Shown here: piece by piece, positions 26,759 to 34,164 of the stretch
How positions within the stretch are numbered: position 1 is the first letter of the stretch
Layout: each line of letters starts with the position of its first letter
DNA from: Halobaculum gomorrense
GTDB lineage: Archaea; Halobacteriota; Halobacteria; Halobacteriales; Haloferacaceae
Length of the DNA: 64,000 bases
Reading direction: 5' to 3'
Assembly (NCBI RefSeq): GCF_900129775.1
Contig: NZ_FQWV01000001.1
Location: 1-64,000 of the forward strand
Translations under genes and position numbers: made by a program
The notes under the pieces: generated by a model
The model's input: only the letters and a program-made list of their open reading frames with translations
Told to the model about the DNA's origin: nothing
Databases searched by the model: none

Positions 26759-27713
26759 TCAGGTGTTCAACTGCGGAACGGGAACGTCCGAGAGGATCGC
26801 TGAGACGACATCCGTCGTCGCGACGCCGTCGACGCGAGCGTCGGGGGTTACGACGATTCGGTGAGAGAGGACCGGCAGCGCCATTGCCTTGACGTCGTCA
26901 GGCGTCGCGTAGTCTCGACCCTCGAGTGCGGCGTGGGCACGAACGGCCTCGAAGAACTTCTGGATACCTCGCGGTGACACGCCCGTGCGGACGCCTTCAT
27001 GTTCTCGGGTCGCGCGGGCGACGTCGACGAGGTACTCGCGAACGGCGTACTCCACGCGGACGACCTCGGGCGCCTCCCGCAGTTGGTCGAGACGCTCCGG
27101 GGTGCAGACCCGTTCGACCGACGCCGACTTCGACCGGCGCGACGCCCGGCGCTCGATCAGTTCGAGTTCACCCGAGCGATCGGGATACCCCAGCGTGGTC
27201 TTGACCGCGAACCGGTCCTTCTGAGCGACCGGGAGCTCGAACGTGCCGTCCATCTCGACGGGGTTCTGTGTGGCGATGACGACGAACGGGTCGGGAAGCG
27301 CATACGCGTCGCCGTCGACGGTGACTTGCCCTTCCTCCATCGCTTCCAGCAGCGCCGCCTGGGTCTTCGGCGGCGCCCGGTTGATCTCGTCGGCCAGCAT
27401 GACGTTCGCGAAGACTGGCCCAGGGGGGGAACTCGAACTCCCGCGTCGCTTCGTCGAAGACGTTCGAGCCGATGACGTCCGAGGGCAGCAGGTCGGGCGT
27501 GAACTGCACGCGCGAGAACGACACGCCGAGCGCGTCCGCGAACGATCGTGCAGTCAGCGTCTTTCCCGTCCCCGGAACGTCCTCGAGCAGGACGTGTCCG
27601 TCCGCGAGGATCCCCACGAGGATCGTCTCCAGCGTCGACCGCTCGGTGACGACGGCGCTTGCGATCTCATCGAGGAGTTCATCACACTGGCGGCGTACCG
27701 CCTCCGGTTCCAT
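26759..27713 (-). pseudogene. MoxR-family AAA+ ATPase, single-base frameshift
   Basis: The N-terminal part reads MEPEAVRRQCDELLDEI, then the Walker A segment EDVPGTGKTLTARSFADAL, up to FEFPP. The rest is in another frame: MLADEINRAPPKTQ (Walker B), VIATQNPVE, then GVSPRGIQKFFEAVRA (sensor 2 region) to the stop at 26759. Removing one base from the seven-G run at 27423-27429 restores FEFPPGPVFANVMLADEIN, the standard MoxR sequence, so there is exactly one lesion. MoxR chaperones usually act with VWA/DUF58 proteins, which are absent here. The shift is either a sequencing error, a recent inactivation or a phase-variable tract. Confidence 0.8.
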
Positions 27714-27800
27714 GGCGACTGCTGGGCTATCGGCGGGATTGTTATCCTCTCGATACTGGAAATAAATGACTAAGCGATCTGGGGGATCTGCGAGCCCCGC

Positions 27801-27980
27801 TTACTGCAGCGTCCCTTCGCGGTGGACGTCGTCGTCCGCGAACATCGCGTACCCGACATCCGCGGGTGTGTAGTCGGTGTCGGCGGGTATCTCCCGGGTC
27901 GGGTCGATCATCACTACGTAGTCGTCAGCGCTGAGCCGAGATGAAATGACGCCGATATCGAGAGCAGTCGGGTCAACAGT
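27801..27980 (-). pseudogene. 3' fragment of an unidentified gene
   Basis: Fifty-nine codons with haloarchaeal composition run to a TAA: VISSRLSADDYVVMIDPTR, then IPADTDYTPADVGYAMF, then DDDVHREGTLQ. The frame is closed upstream by a TGA and no start codon fits, so the 5' end is lost. I do not recognise the family. It lies just upstream of moxR on the same strand, at the border between the conserved block and the accessory island. Confidence 0.4.
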
Positions 27981-28037
27981 TCACTACCCCTATGCCAGCA
28001 CCGCTATTCATCGAGCAGACGGTGGTGAAGCGGGGTG

Positions 28038-28292
28038 CTACACTACCACAGTGATCACGAGCTGTCGACGCTCGCCCCGCGGTGTTGCATCTACTAGCTC
28101 GGCGTCAAACCGATCGAAGATACGGAGGATGCGAGACGGGCCACGGTCACGTCGCAGTGTCGTCTCGACTGTCCACCCCACATGAGTGTCGACGCCGGGT
28201 GCAATCACATCTACTCCGATGACACACTCACACGCCGCGAGGGTGTTCGCGAGATTGTGTGCCTGGGTTCGGCGTTGTGCGAGACAACTCAC
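28038..28292 (-). CDS. Small haloarchaeal protein of unknown function (84 aa)
   Basis: The start is GTG at 28292, and it overlaps the TGA of the upstream microprotein gene as GTGA, which argues strongly for a real, coupled gene. The protein has an N-terminal helix RTQAHNLANTLAACECVIG, a strand-like GVDVIAPGVDTHVGWTVETTL, and the C-terminal FDAELVDATPRGERRQLVI. The plan resembles small halophile-specific proteins with a ferredoxin-like alpha/beta layout, but I cannot assign a named family. The T-x-x-W and the paired Cys at residues 21 and 23 are the only distinctive features. Confidence 0.6.
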   Translation of the reverse strand: MSCLAQRRTQAHNLANTLAACECVIGVDVIAPGVDTHVGWTVETTLRRDRGPSRILRIFDRFDAELVDATPRGERRQLVITVVV

Positions 28293-28399
28293 TGTCTCAC
28301 CTCAGTGCCCTTGAAGCAGCTCACACAGAGACTGATGTCATTCTGTCCGCGGATCATTGCTGACCCACATCTTCCACATTGGACACCGTACACCCTCAT
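28289..28399 (-). CDS. 36-residue zinc-finger microprotein
   Basis: An ATG at 28399 opens 36 codons ending at the TGA in 28291-28289. The protein has two CxxC pairs, C8-x-x-C11 in QCGRCGSAM and C25-x-x-C28 in LCVSCFK, a complete four-Cys zinc ribbon in minimal form. Its stop overlaps the start of the 84-residue gene (GTGA). TTGTATC about 27 bases upstream of the ATG would suit a leaderless transcript. Haloarchaea encode many such zinc-finger microproteins with regulatory roles; this one probably works with its downstream partner. It is easily missed by gene finders because of its size. Confidence 0.6.
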   Translation of the reverse strand: MRVYGVQCGRCGSAMIRGQNDISLCVSCFKGTEVRQ

Positions 28400-28683
28400 C
28401 GGAGACTCCACTCATTGACGATACAACTTTCAGGCTGGTTTGAATCTACTACCATGGCTTCTGGTTGCTAGAGAAGCTAGTCCACCTGTTCACGCAGGCG
28501 GGCGCTCGTTCTTTTCAAGCACCTATCGAGACTGACTTCTCATTACCACGTAACAACCTATGGAGCATAAAACCTTGCCTCAAAACAACTGATCTGTTCT
28601 ACTGCACAGGATGGCTCCCTAGAGTGGCCACGCGAGAGGTTGAGGCCAAGCGTTCTCTGCTGTTTCTATTTCTGCTCTACCTG
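28400..28683. other. Intergenic region without a supported gene
   Basis: The stretch separates the microprotein promoter from the winged-helix gene. Composition is less GC-rich than in the surrounding genes. The open frame at 28465-28773 on the plus strand runs antisense into the regulator and lacks halophile composition. No RNA gene or repeat was seen. Confidence 0.35.
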
Positions 28684-28929
28684 TTAGAGCTCCGATTCGG
28701 CGTATGCTTGCCTGCCCTCTGTAGTGAGCCACCAAACCCGAGATCGCGAGCCAGACTTCTTGCTCATTACTAACCCGCGTTCCTCAAGGTCGTTGAGCTT
28801 ACTGTATGCCGCTTGCTGAGAGACGCCTGCATCTTTAGCTACCTCGGAGGATGTAACGACCGGATCTGGAGACATGTAGAGGGCCCGGAGATATTTGATA
28901 TCACTGTCTCGAAGTCCCGGATTCGTCAT
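28684..28929 (-). CDS. Winged-helix DNA-binding regulator (81 aa)
   Basis: The protein has the pattern of a small MarR/PadR-like winged helix: LRDSDIKYLRALYMSPDPVV, then TSSEVAKDAGVSQQAAYSKL (helix-turn-helix with the recognition helix VSQQAAYSKLNDLEERG), then the wing LVMSKKSGSRSRVWWLTTEG and RQAYAES. The ATG at 28929 is preferred to the TTG one codon upstream. It is divergent from the 29191 operon with about 260 bases between, so it is the likely local regulator of that unit. No ligand-binding domain is present. Confidence 0.75.
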   Translation of the reverse strand: MTNPGLRDSDIKYLRALYMSPDPVVTSSEVAKDAGVSQQAAYSKLNDLEERGLVMSKKSGSRSRVWWLTTEGRQAYAESEL

Positions 28930-29141
28930 CAACTATCTGCTATTCGTGCCGCGGCAAAGACCCACCGAACCAATGAACGTATCTATGTGTGGGTTTCCAC
29001 GAAACAACTAAGTGGTCCCTCTTGTTAGAACACAATGAGCGACTCCATACGCACCCGCCGCCCACAGACGTGGCGGCTGACGCCTCACCGTCACCCGCCG
29101 TGTGGGGTCGCAAGCAAGCGACATGATCGATTCGCACACGC

Positions 29142-29161
29142 GCCGGCATCAACGTGCCGGC
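29142..29161. promoter_or_regulatory. 7-bp inverted repeat upstream of the 29191 operon
   Basis: GCCGGCA and TGCCGGC are separated by TCAACG, ending 29 bases before the ATG at 29191. The position overlaps where a TATA box and BRE would lie, so it could be an operator for the divergent winged-helix regulator. It may alternatively form an mRNA hairpin. Confidence 0.35.
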
Positions 29162-29190
29162 ACCGAACCAGTTGCAACACCCACCAACCA

Positions 29191-29703
29191 ATGAGTGAGC
29201 TCGCCTGGGGGGACTTACCGGCCCTCCAACGGGACCTCCTCCTCACAGTCGTCAGACTGGACCGCGATGGCACCCGAGCCACCAGAGAAGCACTCACCGA
29301 GGAACTCGGTCACTCGACGAGCATCGGCCCGGCGCTTGAGGATCTCACCGGCAGCGCCATCGCGATCGACACCTCCTCGCCGCCGACGTACACGCTCACG
29401 CCGACGGGTAACAGACTACTCACCCAGCACCACGCTCGCGTTTCGAGTGTCCTCAGCGCACGCACGTCTCCTGGGACTGTGGCCGTTCCGTACTGTCCAC
29501 ACTGCGACGCGGCGATTACTCTCCTATCGCCGCTTGGAGACTCGACTGTCCGAGCCACACCCTGTGGCTGTCATCTCGAGGTCAGTGACGACGACTCCCT
29601 GTACAAAACCCTCACAAACGCACTCAACCTCACAGCCGACACCGACGCACGCACACACCTCCGGCAGGCACTCCAACTTGCCATCGCGCGGGGTGAGCAA
29701 TGA
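29191..29703 (+). CDS. Winged-helix protein with C-terminal Cys-rich (zinc) segment
   Basis: The product is 170 residues. Residues 1-85 form a winged-helix-like unit (LQRDLLLTVVRLDRDGTRA, TREALTEELG, then YTLTPTGNRLL as the wing end). Residues 100-128 hold C102-x-x-C105 (YCPHCDA) and C125-G-C127-H128, a probable zinc site. A C-terminal helix follows. The ATG at 29191 is chosen because the frame upstream to 29035 is rich in His/Arg/Pro and unlike a domain. Its stop overlaps the next gene (ATGA at 29700-29703), so the two are coupled. It is probably a DNA-binding protein of the accessory island. Confidence 0.65.
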   Translation: MSELAWGDLPALQRDLLLTVVRLDRDGTRATREALTEELGHSTSIGPALEDLTGSAIAIDTSSPPTYTLTPTGNRLLTQHHARVSSVLSARTSPGTVAVPYCPHCDAAITLLSPLGDSTVRATPCGCHLEVSDDDSLYKTLTNALNLTADTDARTHLRQALQLAIARGEQ

Positions 29704-30377
29704 CGTACGACCCGCTTTCCCCAGAGATGGTGATCGAAGGACACGTCATGACGTGGGACGGGCGCAGTGACCCAGTGACCGTCGTTGATCAAGGCGACGA
29801 AACGCTGCTCGTTGAGACCGATAGAGGCGAGCAGTTCCAACTCGCAGGTACGTCTGCTGGACTCATAATCGAGGAAACCGGCGAGCACCTCGAGAACGCG
29901 CGCGTGATCGGTATGAACTCATGGCGGATGACGAATGAACTCACCAGCTACTTCGAAGAGACACTTGAGAAGTACGCCAGCACAACAATCTCTGCTGTCG
30001 AGTTCACCGAGCAAAACGATCTGAGCATCGATGAGATGAATTATCAACTGTCCACGCTTCTGGGGGACGCTCGATCCACGATTACTGCCCTGCGCAGTGG
30101 GAATGATACGTGGATCATCTGTGATTCGGGCTTCTATGGCCGGGGATCACAGTCAGAACTCGCTGACGCACTCTCGCATCGAGAACATGTCGAGGCGGTC
30201 GCCGAGGAGGACAACGTACTCGTTGTCACGTTCGATGGAGAGACGACAGCTGTCCCCCTGTTGGTTGCTCATCTCGTCTATCATGCCGGATGGGCGATCG
30301 TCTCGGTCACGAACCCGTATGGTGAGGACCCGCTCACGATGACACTCACTGACCGGCCGGAGGCGACTACACGATAG
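29700..30377 (+). CDS. Hypothetical protein of the accessory three-gene unit
   Basis: The product is 225 residues, acidic, without membrane segments or a signal. The N-terminal 60 residues look like a small beta domain (VIEGHVMTWDGRSDPVTVVD, TLLVETDRGEQFQLAG). A helical middle follows, with a possible HTH-like stretch (FTEQNDLSIDEMNYQLSTL), then a C-terminal alpha/beta part (VLVVTFDGETTAVPLLVAHL, GWAIVSVTNPYGEDPL). I do not recognise a family. It is translationally coupled to the winged-helix gene, so the two products probably act together. Confidence 0.55.
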   Translation: MTYDPLSPEMVIEGHVMTWDGRSDPVTVVDQGDETLLVETDRGEQFQLAGTSAGLIIEETGEHLENARVIGMNSWRMTNELTSYFEETLEKYASTTISAVEFTEQNDLSIDEMNYQLSTLLGDARSTITALRSGNDTWIICDSGFYGRGSQSELADALSHREHVEAVAEEDNVLVVTFDGETTAVPLLVAHLVYHAGWAIVSVTNPYGEDPLTMTLTDRPEATTR

Positions 30378-30440
30378 GACGCGTCGCCCCGCCTCGCTCG
30401 CTCGCCACCCACACCACCAGCCACAGCTCTCGCAACCCAT

Positions 30441-31286
30441 ATGTCACACACATCATCGACCGCACACGCACTGCCGACGACCGACCAGGATGTCGACCAA
30501 CTCGTCGCACTCGTTCACGAACAGAAGTCGACGATCGCTGACCTCACTGAGACCATCGGAGACCAGGCAGAGCGCATCGATGCACAACAGGAGCAACTAG
30601 AGACAGTCTGTACCCGTCTGAACGCACTCGAAGACGACGAGACCACCGACGACACTCTACAGTCAGCCGAACTCACAGAGCGGCTCGACACCCTCGAGCG
30701 CACGGTGACGATCAAACACGACCGGCACCTCTCGTGGCTCGATGGGATCATTGTCGGCGACGAGAGCGGCTACATCACCGACGAACAGGAAGCACTGCTC
30801 GAAGCACACGACTCACTTATCGACGCCCTCGATACGACGGCACAGTCTGACACCTCACATGAAGCCAATGCAGAGCCGACCCGTCTCCGTCGCATCGTCG
30901 ACGCGATCGCCGACAAGGTGGACCTCGACACGACAGCGGCACTTGGTGGCGCAACTGAGGACACACTCACGCGCCTGCTCAAACACGGGCCAAGCGACAT
31001 CACCGACCGCGTCTATGCGGTTCATCACCGGGCTCGTGACCTGTTGAGCCACATTGGCGAGTGGGGAACGACAACCAACGACGCCTACGGACGGAGAATT
31101 ACCATTTCAGCACCAGTCGTGAAGGAGAATCTGAGTCTCAAGCGGGATGAACACCTCTCCTCGACAGAGGTCCGCCGCATCTTCGAGAAACTCGAAGCAC
31201 TCGCTGCAGACTCACCGCGAGAGGTCACGGCCGACATCGGCGGTAGATCACAGAATCGACTCACGATCGCGCTTCCGGAGCCCTGA
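30441..31286 (+). CDS. Coiled-coil protein with C-terminal winged-helix-like domain, function unknown
   Basis: The product is 281 residues. Residues about 18-95 form an amphipathic coiled coil with two parts (VDQLVALVHEQKSTIADL through LNALEDD, then LTERLDTLERTV). A middle section has helix pairs (EPTRLRRIVDAIADKVDL, ATEDTLTRLLKHG). The C-terminus (ITISAPVVKENLSLKRDEHL, TEVRRIFEKLEALA) has the shape of a DNA-binding wing. Proteins with this plan are common on haloarchaeal plasmids and integrated elements. It is the third gene on the strand, 63 bases after the 29700 gene. Possible roles in partition or transfer are speculative. Confidence 0.6.
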   Translation: MSHTSSTAHALPTTDQDVDQLVALVHEQKSTIADLTETIGDQAERIDAQQEQLETVCTRLNALEDDETTDDTLQSAELTERLDTLERTVTIKHDRHLSWLDGIIVGDESGYITDEQEALLEAHDSLIDALDTTAQSDTSHEANAEPTRLRRIVDAIADKVDLDTTAALGGATEDTLTRLLKHGPSDITDRVYAVHHRARDLLSHIGEWGTTTNDAYGRRITISAPVVKENLSLKRDEHLSSTEVRRIFEKLEALAADSPREVTADIGGRSQNRLTIALPEP

Positions 31287-31605
31287 CAGCTGGTGATAGC
31301 CCGCCCACACGAGTTGGGGTGACACCATCCCGCCATAGACGCCACTACCTCACCTCGGACAGCTGTCCCAGATACCGCCCGCGCCGCGATTGTCCATGGG
31401 CACTCACACGTTGTGTGGGTGGGTAGCTGCGGGTGTGTCTCGAAGAGCGGTTGTCGGCGGTGGTCACGGCCTCACGCAGGCTCGATTGTCCACTACCACC
31501 AGCTGTCAGGGTCGTGTTGAGCCACGTGGAGTCTGGCAGCCAGGCCCGGACTTGCCGATAACACATGCTGTACGACTGCAAATTCCCGTTACATATCGGG
31601 AAAGT

Positions 31606-31628
31606 AGTATATAATTCTTTGCCCATTT
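31606..31628 (+). repeat. Left copy of a 23-bp direct repeat flanking the HerA/membrane module
   Basis: The sequence starts AGTATATAA and ends GCCCATTT. It matches 35511-35533 at 21 of 23 positions, the differences being T/A changes at positions 10 and 14. Both copies lie outside the two-gene unit 31688-35451 in the same orientation. The TATA-like core could also be a promoter on the plus strand. Confidence 0.5.
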
Positions 31629-31661
31629 GAAGCGGTTTCAGCTCCTTGAGACCGCTTCAAA
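31626..31661. repeat. 11-bp perfect inverted repeat
   Basis: TTTGAAGCGGT at 31626-31636 is the exact reverse complement of ACCGCTTCAAA at 31651-31661. The spacer carries a further short complement (TCA and TTGA). It overlaps the end of the left direct repeat and lies 26 bases beyond the herA-like stop, so it may be a terminator hairpin for the minus strand or a protein-binding site. Confidence 0.5.
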
Positions 31662-31687
31662 CGAGAAGGCCGCGATCAAATGGAGGC

Positions 31688-34108
31688 CTACACCAAGCTA
31701 GGTTCTCCAAGCGCATCCCGTAGGTGCTTCATCGTGAAGACCTCGGTCAACCCTGCACAGTCGATCGCGTCGTTCACGTCGCGCATCGGCGTCCGGTCAC
31801 TGTAGGACTCGTCAATCCGTGGCTTCCCGTCAGCAGGCTCAGACAGCGGCCCGATGATCGCGCGGTGTGCGGCTTTCCGTGAGACGGCTGCCCACAGCAC
31901 TTCCGACGCATCCAACTCACTCATCTTATCGAAGTCACGAGGGGCCGCCTCACTAGCGTCGTGGTTCTTGCATTCCCCCTCGCCAACGACGACGACGTTT
32001 CGGTCTGCATCCAAGCCGGCGACGTCGACGCGAAAGTCTATGCCGGGCGGCTCATAATACGGGATCACTCGATCGACAGGCGAGTCATCACTGCGTTTGT
32101 ACTCCCGAACGATGTAGCGACGCAACGCCTCAACTAACGCCCTGTGCGTCGCCGTCTCATCGAGATCACCATACCCGTTACCGTGGTCGACACCCTCGCG
32201 ATTGTGCTCGTTCAACAGCGAGCGCCCGTCAGCAGTCACCGTATATAGCGTCTCACGTAACCCATCATCCCGCTTCAACAGGCCTTCTTCGAGCAACTCA
32301 TCTACCGCACCGCGTGACATCCCACAGTAGTTGCGCAACTGCACCATCGAGTTGTGCACGATATCGAACTCAACGGGGGAGTACACCATCCGCGTCGCGT
32401 TGAGCACGACCTGCAAGAACAGCAGTTGTTGCACCGAGACGTGCGTTGCCGCGATTTCTTCAGCAGACAACTTCAGCGAAGCGTAAATCGCCGGAATCGA
32501 CTCGATCGACACGTCGGCGACTGAATGATGGCATCGAATCGCCGCACGCAGTCCTTCGTAGGTCGGGTCATACACTTGCGAACACGAGGGGTGCCCACAT
32601 GCGATCGCATCGCGGTCTGCAACATATGACACACAGTCTGGCAAGACCGGCGTCACCGGCAGTGTTGTCCCCGCTTGCACGAGTTCAGGAGCCGATGAGG
32701 AGACTGTATCGGACTCATCAGTCGTCACGTGCTCGTAGGCTGTCGGGTGGATACCGATCTCGTTACTGGTTCGCGCGACCAATGCGTCCAGTGCTTGGTC
32801 CAACCCCGAACGCTCGGCATCTGAAAGCGGTCGGTCACTCTCCGGATAGCCCGGCGGAAGCGGTGCCGACCGCATCGGCACCGTCGAGGCTGAGCGACCG
32901 TCGAACTCCACCGGTGGTGCACGAAACAACCACTGGCCTGGAGAAAGCGCACTGAGTACCTGTTGAGTCTCTGCAGGCGAGGAGCTTCGCACCGACAACT
33001 GCTTTGCCAATACGGGGTCATCCGGAACCTGCCCAGAAACGAAGGCGTGTGACTCAGCTACTAACTCGTGATAGAGTCGGTCAGGTGCGTGACTGTCGTG
33101 TTTAGCCTGCCCCGGGAACTGCATCGAAGAGACAATCGACAAGCCGTATCCACGCCCCTCTGAGAGCATCGTCGACAGCAGCGGCGTCAGTGCGATGTTT
33201 GCGACCTCCTCAATATGGAGGAACACATGTCCCGGGTCCACATCCAACGCAAGCTGCCTGCTTCGGCGTTTTAGTGCGAACCATAACTCGGCCAGCAAGA
33301 CAGTGGCGAGCCCACGCTGTGTCTCTCGGGCGACATCACCGAGATCGAACAACAGTGTTGCATCCGTGTCGAGGATCTGGTCGAACCGAAACTGTGGTGT
33401 CGACTCGTCAGTCGCAAGATGATTGAATACCGTTGCTAAGTCGACACGGCCGGTGACCTGCTCGAGGACAGTAATCACACCGGTCATCACTGCCTCCCGC
33501 ACATCTTCATCCAGTTGCGCAAGATCCTCGAGAATCCGAGCGGCCCTGTCGCTCGAGACAGACGGGGGCGCTCCGCCATGCTGGATCGCCCGCGCTTCCT
33601 CGAACAAGTCTCGATGCCGAAACGCATTGTCGCCGTAGGCTGGGTCGAACTGCGCTCGAATCAACGCCCGAATGGTCGGCGCTGTTCGCTTCCCGAACGA
33701 CACATCACTGCTCAAATACCGGACGACCTCGAGATATCGGTCAGCACGGTTTTCGATCGCCCGTGAGCGACCAAGGCCTGCCGCAAGATCAGCGCTGATG
33801 TCGAAAAACGGGATCGCCGGGAGTACCTCCGCAACTGGGATATACACCACCGAACCAAGCGGCGCACCACTTGCATAGACAGCACGGATAATCCGCTCAC
33901 TCATCCCGTCACCTTTCCCGTCGATAAGGATTCGAGGCCCCTCCATCGACTTGTGTGCCGAGGTGAACATCGTCTCCCCAAGCACTGATTTTCCCGTATT
34001 CGTCTTGCCAGTGATCAGTGTGTGAAACGGAAGCGCCGTACGCGGAATCTCAATCGCCTGCCTCCTCGTGACATCGTCCGGTGTGGTGTCGCCAATTCGT
34101 AGTCCCAT
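31688..34108 (-). CDS. HerA/FtsK-like ATPase with winged helix and PD-(D/E)XK-like C-terminus
   Basis: The product is 806 residues. Walker A is G34KTNTGKS41, preceded by LPFHTLI. Walker B is VFLHIEE at 295-301. The pattern LSEGRGYGLSIVSSMQFP after it is typical of HerA/TraD/VirB4-type DNA pumps. A Cys/His cluster (C504, C509, C526, H527, H528) follows, then a winged helix around 585-640. Residues 690-714 hold D695 and then E712-C-K714, with the strand VVVVG before them, the spacing of a PD-(D/E)XK nuclease core. It is expressed downstream of a membrane protein 56 bases away. It could pump DNA through a membrane port or act as an anti-element nuclease; the nuclease part is inferred from motif spacing only. 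Confidence 0.7.
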   Translation of the reverse strand: MGLRIGDTTPDDVTRRQAIEIPRTALPFHTLITGKTNTGKSVLGETMFTSAHKSMEGPRILIDGKGDGMSERIIRAVYASGAPLGSVVYIPVAEVLPAIPFFDISADLAAGLGRSRAIENRADRYLEVVRYLSSDVSFGKRTAPTIRALIRAQFDPAYGDNAFRHRDLFEEARAIQHGGAPPSVSSDRAARILEDLAQLDEDVREAVMTGVITVLEQVTGRVDLATVFNHLATDESTPQFRFDQILDTDATLLFDLGDVARETQRGLATVLLAELWFALKRRSRQLALDVDPGHVFLHIEEVANIALTPLLSTMLSEGRGYGLSIVSSMQFPGQAKHDSHAPDRLYHELVAESHAFVSGQVPDDPVLAKQLSVRSSSPAETQQVLSALSPGQWLFRAPPVEFDGRSASTVPMRSAPLPPGYPESDRPLSDAERSGLDQALDALVARTSNEIGIHPTAYEHVTTDESDTVSSSAPELVQAGTTLPVTPVLPDCVSYVADRDAIACGHPSCSQVYDPTYEGLRAAIRCHHSVADVSIESIPAIYASLKLSAEEIAATHVSVQQLLFLQVVLNATRMVYSPVEFDIVHNSMVQLRNYCGMSRGAVDELLEEGLLKRDDGLRETLYTVTADGRSLLNEHNREGVDHGNGYGDLDETATHRALVEALRRYIVREYKRSDDSPVDRVIPYYEPPGIDFRVDVAGLDADRNVVVVGEGECKNHDASEAAPRDFDKMSELDASEVLWAAVSRKAAHRAIIGPLSEPADGKPRIDESYSDRTPMRDVNDAIDCAGLTEVFTMKHLRDALGEPSLV

Positions 34109-34164
34109 TAGTCTCTGTGAATGCGTGGTTCGCCGTTTTAGCGGCGATCGGTTCGACAGCGCCG

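Larger units (their letters stand above)
31287..31687. other. Convergent intergenic region with repeats
   Basis: The 401 bases lie between the coiled-coil gene and the herA-like gene, which face each other. Left part: no gene, and open frames on both strands are non-specific. Right part: a 23-base direct repeat (31606-31628) followed by an inverted repeat (31626-31661). Confidence 0.4.
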
